Program-made: the position numbers and the translations under genes
Part shown: one piece after another, positions 1 through 9,613 of the stretch
How the letters are laid out: every line of letters begins with the position of its first letter
Position numbering within the stretch: position 1 is the first letter of the stretch
The notes under the pieces: model-generated
Database searches by the model: none
Seen by the model: only the letters and a program-made list of their open reading frames with translations
What the model was told of the DNA's origin: nothing
Source: Zancudomyces culisetae
Lineage: Eukaryota; Kickxellomycota; Harpellomycetes; Harpellales; Legeriomycetaceae
Direction of reading: 5' to 3'
Length of the DNA: 19,000 nt
Assembly: GCA_001969505.1 (NCBI GenBank)
Contig: LSSK01000468.1
Coordinates: 1-19,000, forward strand

Positions 1-575
1 TAAGAGATGGTTTGTTTGAGTTGATTTAGCTTGGGTTTATTATTTTTCGTATTCTTTTTATCTTAGTATTTACCACAGTATCACCTTTAGTTTTTTACGC
101 GATGTAGGTTTTTAGTTTGATAAAAGCAATCCAATAAGTTGAGCTACATCAAATAGATGCAGTCCTCTATACCCATCCAACACATAACACCCATCTCATT
201 GCAGACCTGCACCTTGTAGTGACGAGTCAGTAGTTTGAGGGTCCAAGATTAATCTCGTTTTCATTGCCACAATTGCCAACTTTATCCTCCAAAACAACAC
301 ATTGTTTTCAATTGAAACAAGTAATTCCAAATAAAATACCGCTCATTTCATTGGGCAGAACGTTCTTGTCAGTAGATTGTATTTTTTTGCCCAATGGCTC
401 CATGCCAAAAAATAGAACAGCAATTTATTTAAGGCTAAAATTAAACACTGTTACTTGTGCTTACTTCAGCTTTTGTATTTAGGGAGTGCAAAACAGAGGC
501 ATATACAAAAAAATCTATCTGCAATTCAGCCAATTTAAATAAAACTACAACTTTATCCAGCATCAGTAACGCAAA
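1..575. other. Spacer upstream of the Sec72-like gene
   Basis: No frame on either strand resembles a known protein; the short open frames are A/T-rich and lack domain-like composition. The 3' part presumably holds the promoter and 5' UTR of the Sec72-like gene. One short perfect inverted repeat is visible, with arms of 9 bp at 349-357 and 388-396 (cattgggca / tgcccaatg) and a 30-base loop. At 9 bp this can be chance. No tRNA A/B box pair was seen. Confidence 0.5.
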
Positions 576-1211
576 ATGTCACTCGAGATTAAACCTTTTG
601 GAGCGCGCCCCACTTTTCCGACCAACGAGAATTCGCCAAAACACGAGATTCCTGGCGAACCAGATAAAATCATTATCGAAAACCTGCTGCATTGTAAAAC
701 TCATCTAAAGCAGGTTTGTGGTGACTGCAATGTGGATTACTCTATATTTAACTTCTTATCAAAGCAGATGGAGTACAACGGCACCGGTATCCCCGCACCG
801 AGCCCAGAGATTGCCAAAAAGATTGGCGAATTGAAAAACGTTGGAAATACGAAATTCCGAAACAGACACTTCAACGATGCCATTACAAAGTATACTGAAG
901 CTCTAACATTCTCCAACCAGCGACCACCATGGGATAGTGGACAACTGATTGCCGAAGAGAGCAGTGTGTTGCTTTGTAATAGAGTAGCATGCTTCTTGGA
1001 AGTCGAAAAGTATCGCGAGGCCTACTGGGACACTGAAGTTGTTGTGCGACTCAAGAGAAATTGGGGGAAAGGGTACTTCCGCCGCGGAAAGGCATTAATT
1101 GGTATGGGGTGCTATAAAGAAGCTGTGGAATCACTCGAACTAGCTCATGTGTTTGATCCCACAGGACAGGAAATCAAGACCGCCCTAGAGTCTGCTAAAA
1201 AGATGCTCTAA
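576..1211 (+). CDS. SEC72: Sec72-like TPR subunit of the Sec62/63 ER translocon complex
   Basis: The 211-aa protein is close in length to yeast Sec72 (about 190 aa). Family knowledge: Sec72 is a cytosolic protein docked on the ER membrane through Sec71; it supports post-translational import with Sec62/Sec63 and binds chaperone tails through its TPRs. Seen here: an N-terminal region with a Cys-rich segment at residues 40-51 (HC..HL..VCGDC), followed by TPR-type helices at about 83-116, 128-161 and 163-196, with TPR hallmarks such as GN.KF...F..AI..YTEAL and GYFRRGKAL. The start at 576 is the first ATG of the domain-containing frame and is preceded by AAA; the stop is TAA. The gene is intronless and converges with SLX1, 151 bp separating the two stops. 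The alternative is another small TPR co-chaperone, but the N-terminal region before the TPRs favours Sec72. Confidence 0.83.
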   Translation: MSLEIKPFGARPTFPTNENSPKHEIPGEPDKIIIENLLHCKTHLKQVCGDCNVDYSIFNFLSKQMEYNGTGIPAPSPEIAKKIGELKNVGNTKFRNRHFNDAITKYTEALTFSNQRPPWDSGQLIAEESSVLLCNRVACFLEVEKYREAYWDTEVVVRLKRNWGKGYFRRGKALIGMGCYKEAVESLELAHVFDPTGQEIKTALESAKKML

Positions 1212-1261
1212 TAATGTAGTTATTTCATTATTTGTCCTTTCTATCAACCTTATCCGTGGGT

Positions 1262-1280
1262 CTGCTTAATTTTTAAGCAG
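1262..1280. repeat. Hairpin between convergent gene ends
   Basis: This is a perfect inverted repeat, ctgcttaa / ttaagcag, with a 3-base loop, 50 bp past the Sec72-like stop and 80 bp past the SLX1 stop on the other strand. It lies in the shared 3' region of two convergent genes, so it could contribute to 3'-end structure for either. That role is inference. Confidence 0.45.
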
Positions 1281-1298
1281 TTTTGTAATAACCGACAA

Positions 1299-1304
1299 AA
1301 TAAA
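1299..1304 (+). promoter_or_regulatory. Polyadenylation signal AATAAA
   Basis: A canonical AATAAA lies 88 bp after the Sec72-like stop codon on the same strand, followed by T-rich sequence. It is a plausible poly(A) signal for that gene. Confidence 0.45.
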
Positions 1305-1362
1305 TATTGTTTACTTTATAATACAAAATCTATGGCTTTGGAGAAAAATAGGTAAGGCCTTG

Positions 1363-2768
1363 TTAGGTATTCATTGTTTTTAGAAATACACTAAAGGACC
1401 TCACAGGATGCCCCCAAGGTGTTGTTTTGCCACATATGTGGCATATGAACTCGATAGGTAGTAGTGACTGGGCTGTGAGCCCTGTGTTTACGTCCTTAGC
1501 GTTAGATGATCTGGCTATACATATTAAATGAGCGCTCATATCGCAAGCTGGACCTGTGCATCGTGCCCAAGGTTCGTTGGGCTATCGAGTAATGTATTTT
1601 TGCTTGTTTACTTGTGTATCAGTAGAAGTTTCAATGATGCGGGAGATTATAGCTTGGTTTACACTGTCAGTGCAGAAGTAAATAGTTGTATAAAAGTATT
1701 GTTCTCAATTTGACATACCTTCAGCAAGGAATTACACAACGTGCAGCTAGAACCTTCGGAGAAAGCGATAACGCCAGCTTCTATAACAGATGTATGGGTT
1801 TAAGCATATTTTCATCATATTGATGTAAAAAAAGTGATGGTAGACGAGTACTTGAGCTAGGATACGATAGAAATGATAAATTAAATTTGTAAAAGTCAAT
1901 CTAGAACGATGAATGTATATACCTGATATCTCACGTTGATACAAATCTGCTATCGGGCCACAGACTACCTCTATCTGCTTAGAGATGTTAAGCCGATTAT
2001 CGATAAAATTCAAGTATTCGTCGTTTCGAGAAAAGCATATTTTGAGTGGCCATTTTCGCCACGGATCAAGCCCCAACATTTCTGTCAGGACCAAGAGTTT
2101 TGTGGAATAAATATCTTTTGGTTTTCCAAATATTGTTGTTGCTACGGGAGAACTAACCAAAGGTGAAAAGTGTCTCGATCTTTCGGGGTTTTGCCATGCC
2201 CATTCAAACTAGATTAAAAGTGATAGTATTAAATTAATGCACAAATATTTGCTTTTTGTATATCTCTGGCTACCCGGTTTTTACGAAAATGCGAGATATA
2301 TGAAATCCGCGTAAACTTCGCCATTCCAGTATTAAACCCTAATATCATTCTTGGACTTTTATTATATATTTCTGAAATCTAACTACCTGAAGTGCATGAA
2401 TTTTCGATGGAAACCCAAAAACGATGACCACCATTTCCCTAATTTGTATTGTAGCATTTAAATTTCACATTTCCAAGCAAAGCTGAAGAGAATAATGTAT
2501 TCAACCGTATTCCATTCCAGATATCCTGCTAAAGAGGAAAAAGAAACAAAGTACAAAGAATATATATTATATCTACTTACCAGGGTCTTTTCTTGTTGGT
2601 TTTCCAAGCACCTGCGGAAATTTCGCCGTTGTGTTGTCGCAGTCTTCTTATGGGATTTGGCGTTGAGCCAACATATGTGTGCTTTGTGTACCTGGGTGCC
2701 TGGGATCTCAAAAGATAACAGCAGTAAAAGAGTGGAAACTCATAGCGCTCAGCCTCTTTACTGTTCAT
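1363..2768 (-). CDS. SLX1: SLX1, GIY-YIG structure-specific endonuclease subunit (five exons)
   Basis: Exons on the minus strand: 2768-2581, 2438-2387, 2208-1923, 1780-1719 and 1581-1363 (TAA). The four introns (2580-2439, 2386-2209, 1922-1781, 1718-1582; 137-178 nt) all begin GT and end AG, and every junction keeps frame, giving 268 aa. Residues 14-83 form the GIY-YIG nuclease: FYCCYLL, TYVGST (31-36), RRLRQHNG, and FEWAWQ, whose Glu82 is the expected metal-binding residue. The C-terminus has the SLX1 zinc module: C188, C191, C204, C209, H214, C217, C243 and C246, ending in the family's C..C....WG..VR pattern. Family knowledge: SLX1 cuts branched DNA such as flaps and Holliday junctions in the nucleus, and needs the scaffold SLX4. 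The start at 2768 is the first ATG after an in-frame TAA. Confidence 0.93.
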
Positions 2769-3131
2769 CGTTTATGCGAGTCTTTTTCTGCTTTTAAATT
2801 CATTTGCTAGCACTTCGAGCACATATGAAACAGAAAAACTCTCCACAATATTGCTGGTTATAAATAGTCTATATATTTGGCACTATACTACAATGTTCCT
2901 ATATAGTATGTGCTGTTTGTATTTCCTTAAAAAGCTGTATTTTTTGATCTGTATTATTCCAGCAAATTCTAAATTTGGTGCATTTAAAATCAGGGGCAAT
3001 TGAAATCATCACAACAAATTATCACATTTATACTCAAGCAACAAACCAAAGCGCGCAAAACTAATAATAAAAGTTGAAGTATATAGACTATAGACAGAAA
3101 AAAAACCTTTTAGTTTTCTTTAAACAACAAA
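2769..3131. other. Spacer between NUC1 end and SLX1 start
   Basis: This A/T-rich sequence has no coding signal. It must contain the 3' end of the NUC1 transcript and the SLX1 promoter, both on the minus strand. I see no AATAAA on that strand close to the NUC1 stop. Confidence 0.5.
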
Positions 3132-4684
3132 CTATTTAGGAGCTGGCAGTTCCTCGGGTTTCTGCAAACCCTTAAGATATCTCTTGTCGACTTTTACTTG
3201 ACAGACCGTGTGTTTACACAAATCCACAATTGGACTACTCGATTTATCCAAGCTGGTGAAAAATTCCAGGCCTGAAGCGCGTTCAAGAGCATCTAGAGGC
3301 ATTATAAATGATTCCAGCTTCTCCTCATTTCTAATAGGGGTGTTTGGCAAGACAAACGCTTGGAGGTAGTGGTTTTTATCGTTGTTCTTCGTTCCCATGA
3401 CTACCTTATAGAAATGAGTGGGCACAGCTACATTTGGAGGATTTCCAATAACTTGGTACTTTACGTACCATTTTTTTGTTTCTGGATCTAGCTTTGGAAG
3501 ATATAGTGGTCCGGTTACCACATATACATCATCGTATGACTTTGTGAGATCGCGAACAAAAGATTCGAAGAATGCCCAATCTATATCCAGTTATGTTGAT
3601 AAAACGTACAATTAATGGGATGTAGTGGTAGATGTCATTTTATATGCGATTGATATGTTAGATAGTAGGGAAGAAAGTTGCACAATGTACAATGTACATA
3701 TTCTTGTTGAAAAAATGGTTATGAAATATGGGTATTGCTACTTACAGTGTCTGTTAAACCCATCACCGACTTGTGGTGAAATATTTGTGAGATAAAATGT
3801 TTCCTCCATGGCATTCTGTGATACTTTACAATCTGCAGCCGGTGCCATGTGGCCCCTGTCATATCCGCTTCTAAAATAATCCGACAACAATGCTCTAAAC
3901 CTTTTTGGAATACTGTGATCCTCTTTGAATTGAATATCTTTTCTGTTTCCATCGCCAAACAGTTTTTCTTTGGTCAAGTGTTCTGCTATCTAATAGTTAA
4001 AACCATTCGTGAGTTTATAATTAGTTTGAAAAAAACCGTTTCTGAAAAAAGGATTGAAAAGATATGCAGGAACTAATCACAATGCGATTGCAATAATATA
4101 ATTATATTTGAGGCTAAGGAATGGGAAAATCAGTTACCCAGTTCGGATTTTTAAACAGTCTGTTGTACGAGTATGCATAACCCTCTCTGACTCCATTATC
4201 GTTTATAGGACCTAAAACAATCAAATTTGATTTTAATGTTAATGCTTTGAACCCACAAATATTTTTGTGATAAATACTGGTAAATAATATATTCTGCCAG
4301 ATAACGGCGTTTTTTCTTTCATATCTTTGTCTTTATCCATTCCTCGTATCTTTTTGCTAGAAGGCAGATTATGCAAGTAATTTAGATCGGATAAATTAAG
4401 AGAAAATTACCTGGGTATCCAAATTTCAAAGCTCCTGCGGCAGTATTCTTCGTTGCAACTTGATTTTGTTGCTGTTGAATCATAGGTTTTTGAATCGGAA
4501 CAGGTGGTACAACACTGTCAAGGCCTGGTTTCGATATGGGTGATGGAACTACAAGCGGCGTTTTATTGATCGAGTTGTCTTGTGCTGTTATCGGTCGCTG
4601 CTTGTTTGATCTCATGGCAATGAATGCCGTTAGCCCGCCTAAAGCAAAGCTTCCACCAAAATATAACATGGATTTGGCGACCAT
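3132..4684 (-). CDS. NUC1: NUC1/EndoG-type mitochondrial DNA/RNA nuclease (four exons)
   Basis: Exons on the minus strand: 4684-4411, 4211-4138, 3989-3746 and 3580-3132 (TAG). Introns are 4410-4212, 4137-3990 and 3745-3581 (199, 148 and 165 nt), all GT...AG and frame-preserving. The 346-aa product is close to yeast Nuc1. The N-terminus (hydrophobic segment about residues 6-24, then basic) fits the mitochondrial anchor/presequence of the family, and a Pro/Gln-rich linker follows to about 85. The beta-beta-alpha nuclease has DRGHMAPAAD at 160-169 with catalytic His163, FYLTNISPQ, and the metal-binding Asn195 in GFNRHYW, where the Tyr codon is created by splicing intron 3. Family knowledge: the enzyme sits in mitochondria, degrades DNA and RNA non-specifically, and acts in mtDNA turnover and cell death. 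It lies 363 bp from SLX1 in the same orientation. Confidence 0.95.
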
Positions 4685-5372
4685 CTTTTAGTATTCCGTA
4701 ATTCTGTTTAAATTCAACTCTGAAAGTATGCTATTTGTCTATGTAAGTAAAGTTTTAAAGTGAGCACAACGTTCTCGGTAAAGCCTAATGAGCCTGGTAA
4801 CAAATAGGATGGATTAAAATAAAATGGAATGGATTAAAGAAAAAGTGAGTATCAAGGGGGGGTTTGCGCTTTTAGGCTTTATAAAGCATGTAACATTGAT
4901 TGTGTTGATTGAGTGATAATTGATCTAATGCGCAATCAAATGATATTTTTTTCTTTTTGAATTCTCCACATCTTTATGTAATACCTTTGCTGAACCCGCA
5001 TCTGACTTGATGTGAAAATTTTTTTTGATTTGTAGCTCTCCAAGTCTTGGTTAGTAATTTCTAGACGCAACCAGCAAATAAGAAGGCTACAAAAGGGGGA
5101 GAATCCATATATCCTTTTGGTATAACTAGCATATCAGTGTTACTTCTATATAAAATACGCATATGCTCAGTCACACCTCATGAGTCTGGTGTAATGTGCC
5201 TTCAGAATATTTAAATAGACTTCTATGTCATAAAAGTAGCTGTGGTTGTGTTGGCATGATAGACTTGGTTCAAATTTTCATACTTTTTCGGGTATATCAC
5301 ATTTTAAGAATTGAGAACCTGTGACATATTCATGGAAAACCCACTAAAATAGGCAGTTGAGTTGTTTATTTT

Positions 5373-5396
5373 GTTCTTTTGTTCTTTTGTTCTTTT
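5373..5396 (+). repeat. Microsatellite (GTTCTTTT)x3
   Basis: Three tandem copies of the 8-mer gttctttt run into a further T-rich stretch. It is a simple repeat in the spacer upstream of NUC1 and of the acetyltransferase gene. Confidence 0.85.
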
Positions 5397-5695
5397 TTCT
5401 TTGTAGAAAAATTCCACGTGTGAAGCTGTTCATAAGAGGCACAATCATAATTATTCGTGAGGCAATGTGGCAAGTGCGACTTTTATATTACTTTTCTATT
5501 TTGGAATAAATAGAATATTTGAGCACCTGGGTACGCAGAGATATTTATTAATCAGTATATATACAGATAAAATTGTATTCAGTATGTGAATTCCTCTGAA
5601 TAGTTCCAAAAGGATGGAAATAGCCACGCTTTTGTTTTAGTACCATTGAGTTTATTAGCAGTGCAATTTTGAGATTTTAAATAGAGTTAAGAAAT

Positions 5696-5724
5696 GTGAG
5701 AGTGAGAGTGAAAGTGAAAGTGAG
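5696..5724 (+). repeat. Microsatellite (GTGARA)n
   Basis: About five tandem copies of a purine-rich hexamer, gtgaga then gtgaaa, are seen. It is part of the general purine bias of this strand in the spacer. Confidence 0.85.
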
Positions 5725-5975
5725 AAATCTCAAGCAAACACCAGGCATCAACTCATCCGCTCATCAATTCGTTGAATAGCACATTTATTTATTTTTGCAC
5801 TCAATAGAGGATAAAACTATAAAAGTGTGTTGACTGAAGCATAAAAAGATGGTATCAGGAAAAAAATGTACTTAACTGTGAGAGGTGAGAAATAAATCAA
5901 AAAAAATGGTGTTGCTAAGCAACTACCAAAGCTTTAGGGATAAGATGGATAGTGATAAGAGAACGCATATTGAGG

Positions 5976-6154
5976 TGCCGCTTATTTATAGTCTATTCAC
6001 AATTTTCGTAGTTTATGTACTGCGAGAAACGAAAATTCTAAAAGCGGCATCACGTCACTACTAACGAGACCATTCGCGGTTGGTGCGGTTTTTTGTAGAG
6101 CGAAAATGAACGCTGATTTTTTTAAAAAATAAAAGAGTACATTTTCGTAGTGAC
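5976..6154. repeat. Cluster of nested inverted repeats
   Basis: Three perfect stems are visible: tgccgctt 5976-5983 with aagcggca 6042-6049; aattttcgt 6001-6009 with acgaaaatt 6029-6037, nested inside the first; and gtcactac 6054-6061 with gtagtgac 6147-6154. The word attttcgtagt also occurs twice (6002-6012, 6141-6151), and cgaaaat recurs at 6101-6107, so alternative pairings exist. It could be a structured RNA, a small decayed terminal-inverted-repeat element, or chance in A/T-rich DNA. No flanking target duplication was recognised. Confidence 0.5.
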
Positions 6155-7930
6155 TAACAATGGACAAGAAGGTAATTGCCCGAACTGAAAACCTGGGCTA
6201 ACTGAGGATGGTGATGCACTTTAGTAATAGATGTTGGCACATCACCGCATATATAGCGTGTTAAAACTACAGAATTGCGCATTTGCACACTAATATAAAT
6301 TGCGTGACTTTTTTTTTTGAATAGGTGATTTAAATTTGGCTTCTATAATCAAATTATGGAGGAAGAAACGTGCTTTATAATTGAGAAATGTATACATTAT
6401 TACTTGAAACATGTAATTTCTAATTGTGTATCAAAAAGCAAAAAAAAAGATTTTTAAGGGGAAGGAGGGGGGTGCATGACAAAAGAAGATAGAGGAGCAG
6501 ATGTGAGAAAATGAGAATTTCAACACCAGCAAATTTTAGTAGTACAAACTCCTGGAGCGCGGGGATAAGGAGACAAGATGAGTCTGAATGAAAAATATGG
6601 TTATTGGCTCTAAATTATCATCCTCTTCTCCCGAACTCAAACAATTAGGTGAAATAATAAACAAACACTGTAATAAGCTAAGGTGACATTCATATACTAC
6701 AATGCTAGTGGGGAGGGGTGTGAGTGGACAGAGTAAACAAAATCGAGATGGGTAAAATATGAATTGAAATGGCCTAAACAAAATCAAAGCTTGAGCAGGC
6801 CACAAAACAGGTGATCTATAAGTTTATTTGTTCTTGGGTGGAGGGGAGGATGGGTCTGCTTTAAAAGGAAAGGCCAAGAGGAAAACAGTTATGCAAACAG
6901 AATGTTATTGTGCAATACTTTCCAGCAAATGATAAAAATAGTTTAAAATTATAACCAATCATGGGCACCAAAAAATCTTTTAGAAAGCCATTGATTTTTC
7001 TTATCGATTGCCTGTCCAGGAATTTAGCGAAAATTGAAGAAACAATAAAACAACGATGGATCTTGGGTGTAGCAAATTGAATGTGAGATTCTTTGTCATA
7101 ACTCGTGTCTAAGTAAACAGAAGCATGGAAATACAGAGAAAAAGCTTGTATTAAGTTCCAATAATTAAGTAGGAAAAACAGTGCCTTTAAACACAATTGG
7201 CTGAAAAAGAAAATAATGTAATAAGAATATTTAATAGCAAATTAAAATCCAAGGAGAAAGTTGGCAGATTTATTTGTGATTGACATTGAAAAAAAAAAGG
7301 AGTTTATGAAGAAAAAACGTAAAATGTAATGGCTTGAATATTCACCCCACTTAGCTAAGTGACAAAGAAAGAGTGAAAAAATGCATATTGGATGGAGATG
7401 AAAAATAAATAACTTTATTCTTTTTTTTGTTGGAGTGAGAAGATGAAGGGGAGAGGGGGAGATTGCATCACATAAAAAAATAAAAGTGTTGGCATTGTTG
7501 ACTGGATTTCTGAATGAATTTTCGATTCTTGGGTCTCAAAAGTATGCACTCTTTTTTTGATACAAAACCAGAAACCACAAGACCATTGAGAATCGGAAAA
7601 AAAAAGGATAAAAGTACAAGAAAGGAACAAACTTGATTCTCAATATATGCAATTTAATCTTTGTTTTCAGTTTTTTGTATTAATTCATTCGGGTTTTGCA
7701 AAAATTAAAGTAAAATAAAAGGGATAGAAAGGTGTGAAGGAACACAAATACCAAGAGAACGGGATAAAATCCATACTGTATGCAGATATCTATAGCTACA
7801 TATTTCGAGAGTTGTTAGAGTATATTTTCATATAAGAACCATTCAACTATCAGCACTAGATAAATAAACTAGAGAGATTCCTGTGTAGATATACCACTAA
7901 GCTATTCGCAAAACACAGGGACACGAAGTG

Positions 7931-7940
7931 TATATATATT
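7931..7940 (+). promoter_or_regulatory. Candidate TATA box of the acetyltransferase gene
   Basis: A TATATATATT run lies about 262 bp upstream of the NAA50-like ATG. TATA-like words are frequent by chance in this A/T-rich spacer, so this is only a candidate. Confidence 0.25.
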
Positions 7941-8201
7941 CAAGCTTTGGGTTGGCTTGTTGCCAAGATATTCATATAACATATTTCAACGGTATAGCAA
8001 CAGTACCGTTTACGTTTGAATAAGTAGTGAAAAAAACACAACCAACGTTTTAGTGTAAAGAAAGAAAAAAGTAGACGTGTTGGCGTTTAGGATATTATCA
8101 TTTGGATACCCTTTGACGACCAATTTTACAAGACTTTGCACATAAAACAGCCAAGACTAACGTACCGAGCGAATTAATAAAAGTTACTAATACACCAAGT
8201 A

Positions 8202-9254
8202 ATGGCAGCAGGTACAATACTCATAAATAATTCTGAAGATAACAGGAATAGTCCTGGAGTTCATGGATGCAACCATACCAACAACAATTGTGCTGATAAT
8301 GGTAGTGGCAAAAACAATGGTCGGAACAAAATCGATCATAACACCATAAATAATAAAGGGTCCGGTTTTAAAGAAGGTGGTCTTAAATACATTGATGACA
8401 ACGGTTTCCAAAACGGGCGTCATACCCAAGCAAAAGATAAAATGCTGTTTTCCAGATTCTCTGCCAGTAGTGTCAAGAACAGACACCAAAGCAGCGATCC
8501 AGAGAACGACAGTACATCTTTTAGCAACAGACCTGATGAATTCAGCTGGTCTAGTTCTTCTACAGTAGTAGGTGATGATGTAGATGATAGTGCACGCAAA
8601 AATGGAAGTTTTGGTAGCTCAAGATACTTTTCCTTGAGAGTGCATGATGTAACAGTAAAGAATATCAAGATATTGAAGGGGTTGAACGATTTGATATTCC
8701 CAATAAGATATTCGGCAGAGTTTTATAATCGGATTGTTAGGGGAGAGCACCAGGCCAAAATAGTGACGCTTAGCGATATGATTGGGAGCGTCGGGTCAAT
8801 AATAACCCGATACCAGCCATACAGGTTCACAGAAGATTACCAACGACTTACTGGTGGCAACTTCAATGCATCAGGCCTTTCAGAAATGAAAGAGTACCAC
8901 TCGCGCTTTGTTGCTACAGACCACCGGCATCATCAGTACAATGAAGCGTATATAATGACGATTGGTGTACTACCAATGTTTAGAAACTTGGGGATTGGAA
9001 CTATTTTGTTACAAAACTTAATTGATCAACTCCGTCGCAATAATGACAGCGTAAAAAATTGTAAAATTAAAGGTAAACCCGCAGGATTCCAAACCGAAAG
9101 TATAGTCCTACATGTGTTACGAACAAACTCTGGAGCTATCAGATTCTATACTGAGCGTTTTGGGTTTACAAAATCTGAACTGATCAAAGGATACTACAAA
9201 AAAGAAATAGATGGATGCAGAGATGCGTATATTTTAAAGTTAAAGCTGCTATAA
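8202..9254 (+). CDS. NAA50: NAA50-type N-terminal (GNAT) acetyltransferase with long N-terminal extension
   Basis: The 350-aa intronless frame ends in TAA. Residues about 145-350 form a GNAT domain close to NAA50/San: NIK.LK.LN..IFP.RY (154-170), YIMTIGVLP.FR (250-261), acetyl-CoA loop RNLGIG (261-266), LHVLRTNS.AI.FY..FGF, and YYKKEIDG near the end. Family knowledge: NAA50 transfers acetyl from acetyl-CoA to the alpha-amine of nascent proteins starting Met-hydrophobic, often with the NatA complex at the ribosome. Tyr250 and His304 fall where the catalytic Tyr/His of NAA50 lie. Two oddities: about 144 Asn/Ser/Gly/Asp-rich residues precede the domain, and about 43 extra residues (204-246) sit between strands where NAA50 is short and NAA60 is longer. 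Met81 is an alternative start. NAA60 is the main alternative identity. Confidence 0.83.
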   Translation: MAAGTILINNSEDNRNSPGVHGCNHTNNNCADNGSGKNNGRNKIDHNTINNKGSGFKEGGLKYIDDNGFQNGRHTQAKDKMLFSRFSASSVKNRHQSSDPENDSTSFSNRPDEFSWSSSSTVVGDDVDDSARKNGSFGSSRYFSLRVHDVTVKNIKILKGLNDLIFPIRYSAEFYNRIVRGEHQAKIVTLSDMIGSVGSIITRYQPYRFTEDYQRLTGGNFNASGLSEMKEYHSRFVATDHRHHQYNEAYIMTIGVLPMFRNLGIGTILLQNLIDQLRRNNDSVKNCKIKGKPAGFQTESIVLHVLRTNSGAIRFYTERFGFTKSELIKGYYKKEIDGCRDAYILKLKLL

Positions 9255-9267
9255 CTATAGGGTGCCG

Positions 9268-9322
9268 ATATATATATATATATATATTGATATTGATATT
9301 GATATTGATATTGATATTGATA
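9268..9322 (+). repeat. Compound microsatellite (TA)n then (TTGATA)n
   Basis: About ten TA units (9268-9287) pass directly into about six copies of a TTGATA hexamer, starting 14 bp after the acetyltransferase stop codon. It will therefore sit in that gene's 3' UTR. Confidence 0.9.
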
Positions 9323-9548
9323 GAATTAGATGTATGTAACTAGTAGACTTTATGTAAATATGTATTAACTGTCCTAATTTAGATAAAAGTTATTTTACGC
9401 CTCGCGTTTGTATTTATGAGAAATAAAATTTACCCAAAAGCATAATAAGTTTAGCACGAAGTCCTCAACGCCACACTGGATATACACCACGTCCAAAGGA
9501 TTATAGAGAAAGTTTTTAAATATAGGATGAAAAAGAATAGAAAATATT

Positions 9549-9554
9549 TTTATT
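9549..9554 (-). promoter_or_regulatory. Polyadenylation signal AATAAA (minus strand)
   Basis: AATAAA on the minus strand lies 60 bp past the ABC transporter stop, a normal distance for a fungal poly(A) signal. Confidence 0.4.
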
Positions 9555-9613
9555 TGATTATTATTGGGCTTTTCACGATGAATAACCTTTGTATCCATAA
9601 ATTAAAATTAAAA

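Larger units (their letters stand above)
4685..8201. other. 3.5-kb gene-poor spacer, purine-rich on the + strand
   Basis: No frame here has recognisable domains, and I could not assemble one by splicing. The open frames on the minus strand at about 6536-6805, 6861-7196 and 7415-7630 are hydrophobic/pyrimidine-driven and look like by-products of a purine-rich plus strand. Contents noted: G runs and AGGGG words (4855-7458), the short tandem repeats 5373-5396 and 5696-5724, the inverted-repeat cluster 5976-6154, and the presumed promoter/5' UTR of the acetyltransferase gene at the right end. A long non-coding transcript or very long 5' leader is possible but unsupported. Confidence 0.5.
9255..9613. 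other. Spacer between convergent acetyltransferase and ABC transporter genes
   Basis: This is the shared 3' region of two convergent genes. It begins with a microsatellite (9268-9322) and holds candidate poly(A) signals: AATAAA on the plus strand at 9422-9427 and on the minus strand at 9549-9554, the latter 60 bp beyond the transporter stop. No coding signal was seen. Confidence 0.55.

Noticed and set aside
1382-1531. A plus-strand frame reading LTGCPQG...[10 protein letters not shown], reminiscent of a LINE reverse transcriptase (GCPQG and ADD motifs)
   Set aside because: The same DNA on the minus strand encodes the zinc-binding C-terminus of SLX1 (C..C....WG..VR and C....C....H..C) in perfect frame with correct splice sites, so the RT look is an antisense coincidence.
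1747-2160. A single 137-codon minus-strand gene
   Set aside because: It is SLX1 exon 3 reading on through intron 3; the apparent start is a TTG inside the exon, and the conserved FEWAWQ lies upstream of it.
5255-5280. B-box-like ggttcaaattt suggesting a tRNA gene
   Set aside because: No A box at a suitable distance upstream and no cloverleaf pairing.
6536-7196. Minus-strand ORFs of 89 and 111 codons
   Set aside because: They arise from the pyrimidine-rich complement of a purine-rich strand; hydrophobic composition without motifs or neighbours to support them.
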